Below are positions 54,119 to 64,000 of a stretch of DNA of 64,000 bases, one piece after another. Each line of letters opens with the position of its first letter. Within the stretch, counting starts at the first letter, position 1. Under the pieces are notes generated by a model. That model saw nothing but the letters and a program-made list of their open reading frames with translations. It searched no databases and had not been told where the DNA came from. The stretch covers positions 1,100,012 through 1,164,011 of the forward strand of contig NC_092262.1 in NCBI RefSeq assembly GCF_036320965.1, read 5' to 3'. The DNA is from Panulirus ornatus. Taxonomy: Eukaryota > Arthropoda > Malacostraca > Decapoda > Palinuridae. The translations under genes and the position numbers were made by a program.

Positions 54119-54960
54119 CGTGGGCTATGGATAGAGTTGTGCGCAGGAGGATGGATGTGCTGGAAATGAGATGTTTGAGGACAATGTGTGGTGTGAGGTG
54201 GTTTGATCGAGTAAGTAATGTAGGGGTAAGAGAGATGTGTGGAAATAAAAAGAGCGTGGTTGAGAGAGCAGAAGAGGGTGTTTTGAAATGGTTTGGGCAC
54301 ATGGAGAGAATGAGTGAGAAAAGATTGACCAAGAGGATATATGTGTCAGAGGTGGAGGGAACGAGGAGAAGTGGGAGACCAAATTTGAGGTGGAAAGATG
54401 GAGTGAAAAAGATTTTGAGTGATCGGGGCCTGAACATGCAGGATGGTGAAAGGCGTGCAAGGAATAGAGTGAATTGGATCGATGTGGTATATCGGGGTTG
54501 ACGTGCTGTCAGTGGATTGAATCAGTTGCATATGAAGCGTCTGGGGTAAACCATGGAAAGCTCTTTGGGGCCTGGATGTGGAGGGGGAGCTGTGGTTTCG
54601 GGCATTATTGCATGACAGCTGGAGACTGAGTGTGAACGAATGGGGCCTTTGTTGTCTTTTCCTAGCGCTACCCCGCACACATGAGGGGGGAGGGGGATGG
54701 TATTCCATATGTGGTGAGGTGATGATGGGAATGAATAAAGGCAGACAGTGTAAATTGTGTGCATGGGTATATATGTATGTGTCTGTCTGTGTATATATAT
54801 GTGTACATTGAGATGTATGGGTTTGTAGGTTTGCGTGTGTGGACGTGTGTGTATATACGTGTGTATGGGGGTGGGTTGGGCCATTTCTTTCGTCTGTTTC
54901 CTTGAGCTACCTCGCAAACGCGGGAGACAGCGACAAAGCAAAATAAATAAAATAAAAAAT
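54119..54960 (+). mobile_element. RTE-like LINE, copy 7 3' segment (long-UTR type)
   Basis: Plus strand from AWAMDRVVRRRMDVLEMRCL to the stop at 54499-54501 (VYRG), then a long 3' UTR of about 455 bp. The UTR includes the internal TTTTCCTAGCGCTACCCCGC word and ends with CTACCTCGCAAACGCGGGAG and AAATAAATAAAAT. It is followed by (TA)n. Confidence 0.85.
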
Positions 54961-54961
54961 A

Positions 54962-55495
<534 letters not shown>

Positions 55496-55704
55496 TGAGT
55501 TATTCTCATTCATTTTTTCATTTCTTGTACACATATAATCATTAATTGTATTTCATTTTCAAAGTTCACCTTGTATTGTCTAGGTTCAGCAACAGGATTC
55601 TTTATTCTCAAATTTAGTGATTTTTGAGAAATGCTTCCATTTACTTTATACACATTCCGCTAACTTTATCATAAGTAAATAAGTAATGTAGTCCTAAATA
55701 TGTG
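55496..55704. other. Unique AT-rich spacer
   Basis: About 210 bp, no recognised gene or repeat. Confidence 0.5.
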
Positions 55705-55878
55705 CCTCCATGGTATTGTGGTTAGCTTTACTGACCACAACACACCCACTGGCCCACCCAGGACTGGGACCACCAAGGTTCAAAACTTGGATAGGGCAGT
55801 TGGCCCACCATCCACCCAGCTGTTCATCCTCCACTTGCTGATGGTAGTAGATAAACTGGATGATTTTAATCACCCCAG
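55705..55878 (+). mobile_element. Second type of tRNA-derived SINE
   Basis: An A-box-like TGGTATTGTGGTTAGC and a B-box-like GGTTCAAAACTT are spaced as in tRNA genes. GCAGTTGGCCCACCATCCAC and CAGCTGTTCATCCTCC follow. The body differs from the 279-bp SINE at 56043, so it is a separate family. The boundaries are approximate. Confidence 0.55.
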
Positions 55879-55904
55879 GACCAGTTTCTGTGAAAGAGTT
55901 TCAG

Positions 55905-56040
55905 GGTGATGGAAACAGTAGGCCCACAACATCAGGTCGACCTATCACAGCTCGCCCAGTAAGTGCTGCACTGCGAAATGAACCAGGAACAGCTTCTCGA
56001 CTTTTATCCACAGCAAGCATGCAACGGCCATCAACTGTAC
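55905..56040 (+). other. Possible exon fragment, Arg/Pro/Ser/Thr-rich
   Basis: After an acceptor-like GAGTTTCAG at 55896-55904 the frame reads GDGNSRPTTSGRPITARPVS, NEPGTASRLL and MQRPSTV, then runs into the SINE at 56043. The composition recalls the low-complexity N-termini of some ciliary proteins (for example IFT74), but this is a resemblance, not a homology call. No donor site is seen because the SINE begins at its end. Confidence 0.3.
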
Positions 56041-56042
56041 TA

Positions 56043-56692
56043 TTATACAGTCCCATAGCCTAGCGGTTAGCATGCTTGCCTTTTGCACAGGGATCCCAGG
56101 CTCGATCCTGGCTGTTGGAGGTTTGTATGTTCTGTGAAGGTGCGCGTTCATATGCACTTTATTCGTATTCATATACCTCCGCGTTGTACAGTTACGTTCG
56201 GTAAAACGCTATCAGCTGGCTATGTGCGTCTGTTCGGAAACAACCAAGTATAGACCCCGTTGCTCACCATTGTGAGACGAAGGGTATTCGAGTACTCAGT
56301 ATTTCGAATAGTTGTTTCCTATTATACAGTCCCATAGCCTAGCGGTTAGCATGCTTGCCTCTTGCACAGGGATCCCAGGTTCGATCCCGGCTGTTGGAGG
56401 TTTGTATGTTCTATGAAGGTGCGCGTTCATATGCACTTTATTCGTATTCATATACCTCCGCGTTGTACAGTTAGGTTCGGTAAAACGCTATCAGCTGGCT
56501 ATGTGCGTCTGTTCGGAAACAACCAAGTATAGACCCCGTTGCTCACCATTGTGAGACGAAGGGTATTCGAGTACTCAGTATTTCGAATAGTTGTTTCCAA
56601 TTATACAGTCCCATAGCCTAGCGGTTGGCATGCCTGCCTCTTGCACAGGGGTCCCAGGTTCAATCCTGGTTGTTGGAGGTTTGTATGTTCTA
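56043..56692 (+). mobile_element. tRNA-derived SINE in tandem, 279-bp units x 2.3
   Basis: TATACAGTCCCATAGCCTAG recurs at 56044, 56323 and 56602, exactly 279 bp apart. Each unit has an A box (TAGCCTAGCGGTTAGCATG) and a B box (GGTTCGATCCCGG in unit 2), so it derives from a tRNA and carries a Pol III promoter. Units 1 and 2 are almost identical; unit 3 stops after the tRNA-like head at a (TA)n. Poor acceptor-stem pairing and the attached body argue against a working tRNA. Confidence 0.85.
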
Positions 56693-56724
56693 TATATATA
56701 TATATATTTATTTATTTATTTATT

Positions 56725-57003
56725 TTGCTTTGTCGCTGTCTCCCGCGTTTGCGAGGTAGCGCAAGGAAACAGACGAAAGAAATGGCCAAACCCATCCCCA
56801 CACACATGTATATACGTACACGTCCACACATGCAAATATACGTACCCATACATCTCAATGTACACATATATATACACACACAGACACATATATGTATACA
56901 CATGCACACAATTCACACTGCCTTTATTCATTCCATCGCCACCTCGCCACACATGGAATAACATCCCCCTCCCCCCTCATGTGTGCGAGGTAGCGCTAGG
57001 AAA
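56725..57003 (-). mobile_element. RTE-like LINE 3' UTR fragment, copy 8 (long type)
   Basis: Minus strand from TTTCCTAGCGCTACCTCGCA to the end tail CTACCTCGCAAACGCGGGAG and GACAAAGCAAAATAAAT. Only the distal long-type UTR is present, with no coding part. The tail lies at the left, next to (ATTT)n/(TA)n. Confidence 0.85.
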
Positions 57004-57014
57004 TATATATATAT

Positions 57015-57780
57015 AGATATCTGGGAGTGGATCTGGCAGCGGATGGAACCATGGAAGCGGAAGTGGATCATAGGGTGGGGGAGGGGGCGAAAATTCTGGG
57101 GGCCTTGAAGAATGTGTGGAAGTCGAGAACATTATCTCGGAAAGCAAAAATGGGTATGTTTGAAGGAATAGTGGTTCCAACAATGTTGTATGGTTGCGAG
57201 GCGTGGGCTATGGATAGAGTTGTGCGCAGGAGGATGGATGTGCTGGAAATGAGATGTTTGAGGACAATGTGTGGTGTGAGGTGGTTTGATCGAGTGAGTA
57301 ACGTAAGGGTAAGAGAGATGTGTGGAAATAAAAAGAGCGTGGTTGAGAGAGCAGAAGAGGGTGTTTTGAAGTGGTTTGGGCACATGGAGAGAATGAGTGA
57401 GGAAAGATTGACCAAGAGGATATATGTGTCGGAGGTGGAGGGAACGAGGAGAAGAGGGAGACCAAATTGGAGGTGGAAAGATGGAGTGAAAAAGATTTTG
57501 TGTGATCGGGGCCTGAACATGCAGGAGGGTGAAAGGAGGGCATGGAATAGAGTGAATTGGAGCGATGTGGTATACCGGGGTTGACGTGCTGTCAGTGGAT
57601 TGAATCAGGGCATGTGAAGCGTCTGGGGTAAACCATGGAAAGCTGTGTAGGTATGTATATTTGCATGTGTGGACGTATGTATATACATGTGTATGGGGGG
57701 GGTTGGGCCATTTCTTTCGTCTATTTCCTTGCGCTACCTCGCAAACGCGGGAGACAGCGACAAAGTATAATAAAAAAAAA
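57015..57780 (+). mobile_element. RTE-like LINE, copy 9 (3' part, short-UTR type)
   Basis: It begins at AGATATCTGGGAGTGGATCT and reads openly to the stop at 57582-57584: LAADGTMEAEVDH, VGEGAKILGALKNVWKSRTL, YGCEAWAMDR, KWFGHMERMSEERLTKRIYV, VNWSDVVYRG. A short 3' UTR of about 190 bp and the standard tail with A-rich end follow. It is 5' truncated, but its remaining 185 codons are intact. Confidence 0.88.
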
Positions 57781-57785
57781 AAATA

Positions 57786-57793
<8 letters not shown>

Positions 57794-57864
<71 letters not shown>
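57794..57864 (+). repeat. (TA)n microsatellite
   Basis: Pure TA between the tail of LINE copy 9 and the head of a short element. Confidence 0.97.
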
Positions 57865-57869
<5 letters not shown>

Positions 57870-58093
57870 GGGGATAGGGGAGAAAGAATATTTCCCACGT
57901 ATTCCCTGCGTGTCGTAGAAGGCGACTAAAAGGGAAGGGAGCGGGGGGCTGGAAATCCTCCCCTCTCGTTTTTTTTTTTTTAATTTTCCAAAAGAAGGAA
58001 CAGAGAAGGGGGCCAGGTGAGGATATTCCCTCAAAGGCCCAGTCCTCTGTTCTTAACGCTACCTCGCTATCGCGGGAAATGGCGAATAGTATG

Positions 58094-58110
<17 letters not shown>
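57865..58110 (+). mobile_element. Short LINE-derived element, copy a (complete)
   Basis: About 246 bp. The head (TCCCTGGGGATAGGGGAGAA, GGCGACTAAAAGGGAAGGGA, GGCTGGAAATCCTCCCCTC, poly(T), CAAAAGAAGGAACAGAG) matches the RTE-like LINE 5' UTR at 35032-35178. The tail (CGCTACCTCGCTATCGCGGG, then A-rich) resembles the LINE 3' end. The middle (GGCCAGGTGAGGATATTCCC, CAGTCCTCTGTTCTTAACGC) is its own. No coding capacity. Confidence 0.85.

Positions 58111-58152
<42 letters not shown>
58111..58152 (+). repeat. (TA)n microsatellite
   Basis: Pure TA between the A tails of two convergent short elements. Confidence 0.97.
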
Positions 58153-58168
<16 letters not shown>

Positions 58169-58396
58169 CATACTATTCGCCATTTCCCGCGATAGCGAGG
58201 TAGCGTTAAGAACAGAGGACTGGGCCTTTGAGGGAATATCCTCACCTGGCCCCCTTCTCTGTTCCTTCTTTTGGAAAATTAAAAAAAAAAAAACGAGAGG
58301 GGAGGATTTCCAGCACCCCGCTCCCTTCCCTTTTAGTCGCCTTCTACGACACGCAGGGAATACGTGGGAAGTATTCTTTCTCCCCTATCCCCAGGG
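58153..58396 (-). mobile_element. Short LINE-derived element, copy b (inverted)
   Basis: A nearly perfect reverse complement of copy a, tail facing tail across (TA)n. Confidence 0.88.
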
Positions 58397-58413
58397 AAAA
58401 TATATATATATTA

Positions 58414-58644
58414 TCCCTGGGGATAGGGGATTAAGAATACTTCCCACGTATTCCCTGCGTGTCGTAGAAGGCGACTAAAAGGGGAGGGAGCGGGGGGCTG
58501 GAAATCCTCCCCTCTCGTTTTTTTTTTTTTTTTAATTTTCCAAAAGAAGGAACAGAGGGGGCCAGGTGAGGATATTCCGAAAAAGGCCCAGTCCTCTGTT
58601 CTTAACGCTACCTCGCTAATGCGGGAAATGGCGAATAGTTTGAA

Positions 58645-58662
<18 letters not shown>
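58414..58662 (+). mobile_element. Short LINE-derived element, copy c
   Basis: Third copy, head to head with copy b across about 17 bp of AT-rich DNA. Its A tail leads into (TA)n at 58663-58707. It has small differences from copies a and b, for example GATTAAGAATAC in the head and a short deletion after CAGAG. Confidence 0.88.
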
Positions 58663-58715
<53 letters not shown>

Positions 58716-58717
58716 AT

Positions 58718-58984
58718 AAAGCATGAATAAAGTGTGGCGGAGTGGCGACGAGAATGGATAAAGACAGTAAGTGTGAAGTATGTACATGTGGATATATGTA
58801 TATATATATATATATGTGTATGTTTGATTATGTATAGGTTGAAATGAATAGGTATGTATATGTGCGTGTGTGAACGTGTATGTCTATACATGTGTATGTG
58901 GGTGGGTTGCTCCATTATTTCGTGTGTTTCCTTGCGCTACTTCGCTAACGCAGGATACAGCGAGAAATTATAATAAATAAATAC
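58718..58984 (+). mobile_element. Diverged RTE-like LINE 3' end
   Basis: GTGTGGCGGAGTGGCGACGA, AATGGATAAAGACAGTAAGTG, GGGTGGGTTGCTCCATTATT and the tail TTGCGCTACTTCGCTAACGC match the LINE 3' UTR with many substitutions. It ends in TAATAAATAAATA. It is more diverged than the other copies, so probably an older subfamily. Confidence 0.75.
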
Positions 58985-59100
58985 AGTATACAAGTAATGG
59001 GAGTGTGTGTTTGTGGTAGTAGTGGGTGGGTGAGTTAAGCATGGAAAAGAAGGCCTGTTAAACTCCTGTTTTGTAGACTAGAGGTTTGAAAAAGGGGTTT

Positions 59101-59345
59101 AACGGGCCTATATAGTGTAGTACGTGCTTGCCATTGGTTGAGAATGATCTGCCAATGAGAGGGCTGCATTTGATATAGTTTGATAAGTTGTAAAGGTGAA
59201 ATTCCTATGTATTGTTTGGGTTAAGCATCAGTAGTTAGGTAATGTTGTCTTCTGTAGCGCGAGCGCGTTTTATGAACTAGCACACACAAACTCCCACCCT
59301 ATTGGCTGAAGGAAAGCCATAAGCTCCGCCCACCCTGCCTCTCTT
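59101..59345. promoter_or_regulatory. CCAAT/GC-box cluster, candidate promoter
   Basis: TATATAG at 59110, an inverted CCAAT (ATTGG) at 59133-59137, CCAAT at 59152-59156, another ATTGG at 59301-59305, and an Sp1-like CTCCGCCCA at 59325-59332, with a GCGCGAGCGCG stretch at 59256-59266. It is the only non-repetitive part of the window with such a cluster. No gene with recognised coding sequence follows on either strand, so promoter function is a guess. Confidence 0.3.
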
Positions 59346-60108
59346 GATCCAGCTGAAGGTTGAGAGGCAATTTTTCACAATTATCTCTATTGTATATAGG
59401 GAAAAAGTTAAGATATGATGGTGTCATAAGATAGAGCTTGCAGTGTTGTCTATGTTCCATAAGATATATTCAAAGAAAAATGCATATTTCAAAAAAAGCA
59501 CACGATGATAGGCACAGAAGGTACAAGTGCTACTTTTACGTCCATCTAGCCCAGTATATATATAAGAAGTTCTTGCCGCTCCTGTTGGAGGAAATTGATT
59601 GAAAGACAAGTAGAGCGATTTCAAATACATCATCATACTCACTGGATTGATTACTTCAGCAGTCTCCTGGGAATAGACCACCCAGGTAACATGTTCAATA
59701 TACAACCTGGACAACATCCAGTGCCCACATAATAAAAACTAAAATCCACTATAAATCTTGCTGGTAAGTCTGTGCGGTGAACGCCTTGGTAATATCATTG
59801 TCCATCAGCCAGAAATGCGATCCATCTCCTTCTATATCCTTAAAAAAAAAAATAAATAAATTAAAATAAGTAAATAAATAGATAAATAAATATGAAAATT
59901 AAATAAAATAAAACCTTGCCCTCCACTCATCATCTTTGCCCTGCTTATCCTATTATTCCTATGCAAGCTGGGTTAAGCCCTGGCTCTTTTCCTCCCTCTA
60001 AAATTCACTTCCTCTAACAATTCTTGCTCTTCCCCCCTCTCTTTTCCCGCCCTTTCTTGGAAGGGATTTTTCTATCATCATCATCATCATCATCACCTTG
60101 AGCATCAT
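59346..60108. other. Single-copy-like DNA with microsatellites
   Basis: It holds an A-rich (AAAT)n-like tract (59839-59915) and an ATC trinucleotide run (60071-60096). A minus-strand frame at 59424-59717 (98 codons) has no features I recognise. Confidence 0.5.
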
Positions 60109-60289
60109 TTGAGCTGTGACTTCTGTCGAGTGAACATCTCTGCTCCGCCTTGCAAGCTCCCTCAGCCTTTCCTCAAACACTTCAGTATAATAATATTCAC
60201 CAAGGAAGTGGGACGATTCTCCTTTGTCCAGGAGATGGAATTTACATATGTCCCTGTATATGACATGGTCTATGGCAGTGTGGACATGG

Positions 60290-60400
60290 AGGTGGAATAC
60301 CCAAACGTGGAAGAGATTGATGGAGTGGAATTGGTGGAATATCCAGACGTGGAAGAGATGGATGGAGTGGAATTGATGGAATACCAGACGTGGAAGTGAT
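60290..60400 (+). repeat. 42-bp coding-like tandem repeat
   Basis: GTGGAATA(T/C)CCAAACGTGG-type units recur at about 42-bp spacing and encode VEYPNVEEIDGVEL, then VEYPDVEEMDGVEL, then a diverged third unit. An open frame from 60109 includes a Cys/Pro-containing N-terminal stretch (CDFCRVNISAPPCKLPQPF). There is no known family, and the frame may be chance. Confidence 0.5.
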
Positions 60401-61740
60401 GGATAGAATGGAATTTGGCTGTGTGGATATGGAGGTGGAATAACTACAAGTGTAAGTTGAGGAAATAGAATATGGTTGAAATTGGTGTAGACGTGATATG
60501 GATCTGGTGAAGGTTAACCTCGTAATGTGTTGACGTAGACGAGGTCAACCACTGTGACCATGTGGCGGGGAGGGCCACATCCACCAACCACGTAGCGAAC
60601 CCCACCACGCAGAAGTATCTTGGCTGCATCGACTTACGATGATTTACTTTGTAATGGACTTCATCCACTTATGATGCTTTAATTTGTAATGGAATTCATT
60701 TGTATAGTAATTTGGCGAACTGAATACCACAGAGACAACTGGAGCCTCCATGTAAGAGCCAAATTCCCGGCAACGGTGACGAACACTTCGGAAAATAAGG
60801 AAAATTCAGCCAAATTCAAGAAAATTTGCTGATGGTTCCAAATGCTTATAATACCGATGGAGCCATCCATACTGGGGGAAAGGAGTATTAAGTTTGGTCA
60901 AAGATGGTGGAAGTGGTGGGGGGACGCGTTGTGGCTGACCAAACCATGAAATTGCACCTGTCACTCAGGGGGGGGGGTCATTTATCTCATGATTTGACCA
61001 TTGCCACACCTCGACCACTACTGCTGGCAGCCCTCTTGAAGCAATGCAAGAGCAAAGCAACGCTAACAAAAAGATTTCTTTTTTTATTCAAATAAACGTG
61101 AGCGTTGCTTCAAAAGGTTTGTTTATTTTGGGTTGGATTCCTGCTTTCTCCAGCGCTTCTTCATCTGCAGTTCCCGATGCATTTCACTATATCTCATAAC
61201 ATTGGGCTTGAGTTGTGGTCAAAAATAAAGTTTTAGGCCCAAGTAGTGATTGATAGTAAGTCCTGAATATTAATGAAGTCGTCAAATGTTGACGTTCGTG
61301 ATATTAATGGATTCTTTATTGTAAAGTTGATGATTGAGTCTGGGTTTTGACCTGACGTACCACTTCTTCCAGGTCTCCCGATAACTTGGGCAATGCTTTG
61401 AATTAGAATTTGTGGGGGTTAGAAACCACTTCATACCAAGTCTTAAGACAAGAAAATTGAGGGGTAATGATAACACTATTGCCAAAATTCATCAACTAAG
61501 ACCAGGAATGATGGTCCCGGGTCCCCAAAGTGGGATGAACGAAGCTTCGAGATGGTATCTGGGTGATGAACACCAAGGGTAAAAGTAACTCTGGTAAGAA
61601 GAAAGGGGAAGAACACCGATAACAAAATGTTAAAGGGTTGTTCATCCTCCTCGCCTGAGTGATAGGCGTGACGATGAAATGTAGGGAATTAACTCTGGCG
61701 TCGGAGAGCCAGAGTCACAGTGATCTTTGGGTAGGCTGAG
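60401..61740. other. Single-copy-like DNA, no gene seen
   Basis: Ordinary complexity with no repeat match in the window and no frame longer than about 70 codons that looks like a protein. Confidence 0.5.
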
Positions 61741-62300
61741 GCCATATTTCCCCCCATACAGTAGATTTGGGGCTTCAACATAAGCCACAAAGGACAGGAC
61801 GACTCTGTAAGTACCACAGGAGTTTTAAGGTTTCGTTCAAGGAAAATACAAACCTTATGTGACTGTCAAAATCAATGATGCTGTTAGATTTCCTAACAAC
61901 TTGTGGTTCCGAAGGTGTTATTATTGTGGGACCACATGGAAGGAAGACATGCACTAAGAGTATCATATTTGATTTTCCCACATATTTAGATCATGAAGAT
62001 CTTTAATTAGATGAGATATTTGTTGGGTTAAATGAAGTGGTTAAACTCAGATAGATCTGAACCTAAACCATAGTAAATTGCTTTGATTAAGGGGTTAGAT
62101 GTTAGAAGTGAGGTGGATTCTTGTTCAAATTTAGAAATGGATTATGTGCAGCGCCTAAAGGACAGTATACAAGCTAGGCTGTTAAATTTTGTCAAATTTA
62201 TGCAGGATAAACATAAATCTATGAAGACATATTGAAAAGAATTGATGGCATTTTAAATAAGATTTAAGATCAGATAAGTGATTAAGGCAGGAGGCATAAG
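61741..62300 (+). pseudogene. Possible retroelement-like coding remnant
   Basis: Near 61845-61957 the plus strand reads KYKPYVTVKINDAVRFPNNL, WFRRCYYCG and TTWKEDMH. After a stop, FDFPTYLDHEDL-like and NFVKFMQDKHKSMKTY-like pieces appear in shifting frames. The CYYCG and repeated Lys-rich helices suggest a decayed mobile-element protein. I cannot name the family. Confidence 0.25.
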
Positions 62301-63034
62301 CCAGCTTAGACCACTGATAAGCTAGTTAAGGGATGGAATACATTGCTAAGAAAAACACAAGAGTTGATGAAGTAAAAATCCATATGATACTTGAAACAGA
62401 GTTTTTCTTCCATTACAGAGATGTATATAGTCTTTCTCTCTGGGTCAAGGCTAATCTAACTTCCTTAGATAGTTTAATATATCAATAGATTGTTTAATTT
62501 ATTCAATAATGAGAAAACTGAGAAATTCAAAGCGGATTTACAAACTCGAATATCCACAGCAATCCTGTATCACCCATGAGGTACGAGTTCCATGATGGTT
62601 TCTTCCTTCATTTCGTATTTGTCAAATGAATCTGCGTAAAAGATGAAACTGAGCCATATAGATGAACTTCGATAAACATATATTTCTTACGGTGCACCAT
62701 TTATTTAAGTATGAAGATCTCACGGCAGAGAGGAAACGTTTGATGTTCAAATATGGACCTCCCTGGTTCCTGTGTAGCCTAGGTTTACTATCACTTGTAA
62801 TTAAGGAGAAATACTATACATTATTCCACACCTTTCTATTTAACCTATGCTAGGCTAGGATGATTAGGGGTCCATAACGTAACAGTGCTTGGAAATGTAT
62901 CATATAGTATCTGTATTTGTACAAATGGCGTAATTTTGTGTAAGTGATTTACGCTATGTCGGAGAGAGTCCACCTCCACCAGAAATAATGTCTCAGACCA
63001 TACAATATCTGCTGTTGGACGAGCTGGAACATGA
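62301..63034. other. Single-copy-like DNA, no gene seen
   Basis: About 730 bp with nothing recognised on either strand. Confidence 0.5.
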
Positions 63035-64000
63035 TAAAACCCCCTCATGTGCGCAAGGTAGCGCTAGGAAAAGACAACAAAGGCCCAATTCGTTCACACT
63101 CAGTCTCTAGCTGTCATGTGATAATGCACCGAAACCACAGCTCCCTTTCCACATCCAGGCCCCACAGCACTTTCCATGGTTTACCCCAGACGCCTCAAAT
63201 GCCCTGGTTCAATCCATTTACAGCACATCGACCCCGGTATACCACATCGTTCCAATTCACTCTATTCCTTGCACGCCTTTCACCCTCCTGCATGTTCAGG
63301 CCACGATCACTGAGATTCTTTTTCACTCCATCTTTCCACCTCCAATTTGGTCTTCCACTTCTCCTCGTTCCCTCCACCTTTGACACATATATCCTCTTGG
63401 TCAATCTTTCCCCACTCATTCTCTCCATGTGATCAAATTAATTCAAAACACCGCACATTTCTATCCATAGCCCACGCCTCGTAAACATATAACATTGTTG
63501 GAACCACTATTCCTTCAAACATACCCATTTTTGCTTTCGGAGATATTGTTCTCGACTTCCATACATTCTTCAACGCCCCCAGAACTCTCGCCTCTCCCCC
63601 ACACTATGATTCACTTCCGATTCCATGGTTCCATCCGCTGTCAAATTCACTCCCAGATATCTAAAACACTTCACTTCCTCCAGTTTTCCTCCATTCAAAC
63701 TTACTTCTCAATTGACTTTCCCCTCAACCCTACTGTACCTAATAACCTTGCTCTTATTCACGTTTACTCTTAGCTTTCTTCTTTCACACACTTTACCAAA
63801 CTCAATTACCAGCTTCTGCAGTTTCTTACATGCATCAGCCACCAAAGCTGTATCATCAGCGAACAACAAATGACCCACTTCCCAAGCTCTTTCATTCACA
63901 ACAGACTGCATACTTGCCCCTCTTTCCAAAACTCTTGCATTTATCTCCCTAACAACCCCATCCATAAACAAATTGAACAACGACGTGGACATCATACGCC
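63035..64000 (-). mobile_element. RTE-like LINE, copy 10 (runs off the window)
   Basis: On the minus strand, from the right edge: RT motif B remnant (SLFNLFMDGVVREINARVLE), LLFADDTALVADA, VNKSKVIRYSRVEGKVN. Past frameshifts, the C-terminal part is KRIYVSKVEGTRRSGRPNWR, VNWNDVVYRG. Then comes a long-type 3' UTR with TTTTCCTAGCGCTACCTTGC. A deletion at about 63434-63462 removes part of the region before KWFGHMERM. The 3' tail itself is missing; the UTR ends at CACATGAGGGGG near 63040. Confidence 0.85.

Noticed and set aside
56051..56110. Functional tRNA gene
   Set aside because: A and B boxes are present, but acceptor-stem pairing is poor, the head is repeated as part of a 279-bp unit, and B-box variants differ among copies. 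A tRNA-derived SINE fits better.
56725..57584. Second twin-primed LINE
   Set aside because: The inverted piece (56725-57003) is 3' UTR that is also present in the plus copy at 57015-57780, so it cannot be the upstream half of the same RNA. Two separate insertions are more likely.

Overview
The window looks like repeat-dominated, non-coding DNA from a decapod crustacean. I base this on the repeat types: RTE-like and RNase H-bearing LINEs, a Penelope-like element with a GIY-YIG domain, tRNA-derived SINEs, and very long pure (TA)n, (CT)n and (GT)n tracts. The taxon is an inference. I see no convincing intact host protein-coding gene, no rRNA, no functional tRNA and no prokaryotic features.

Layout. 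(1) 1-24.3 kb is a macrosatellite-like tandem array. Unit A (in view 1-8160), unit B (8161-19168, 11,008 bp) and a terminal unit C each carry a dead non-LTR retrotransposon (endonuclease, reverse transcriptase, RNase H). Inside the 3' coding part of this LINE a 30-bp minisatellite has grown in frame. In A and B it is followed by (CT)n and a 36-bp minisatellite of 4.0 or 6.8 kb. Only unit C continues past the 30-bp array into the LINE's zinc-knuckle C-terminus, stop codon and 3' UTR. (2) 24.3-28.6 kb holds short LINE-derived elements, a SINE, and three minus-strand intronless gene remnants of unknown, possibly large-DNA-virus, origin. The best has a signal peptide and about 345 codons broken by one stop. 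(3) 27.9-36.2 kb is a cluster of RTE-like LINE copies in both orientations, separated by (TA)n. (4) 36.2-43.7 kb is the 36-bp minisatellite again, in reverse orientation. (5) 43.7-50.4 kb holds a short unique segment, about 830 bp of (TA)n, a Ty3/Gypsy-type element (5' LTR, gag, protease, then out-of-order integrase and RT pieces), and a Penelope-like element with an open RT plus GIY-YIG frame. (6) 50.4-59.0 kb has more RTE-like LINE copies, one with the structure of a twin-primed inversion, a tandem tRNA-derived SINE, and a three-copy inverted cluster of short LINE-derived elements. (7) 59.0-63.0 kb is mostly single-copy sequence with a CCAAT/GC-box cluster and no recognisable gene. (8) 63.0-64.0 kb is another minus-strand LINE copy that runs off the end.

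The main biological content is repeat evolution: minisatellites born inside LINE coding sequence, microsatellites nucleated inside other repeats, and a short non-autonomous element built from the two ends of the local RTE-like LINE. Two stretches (about 20.84-22.19 kb and 52.67-53.70 kb) look like uncorrected noisy-read consensus and should be treated with caution.
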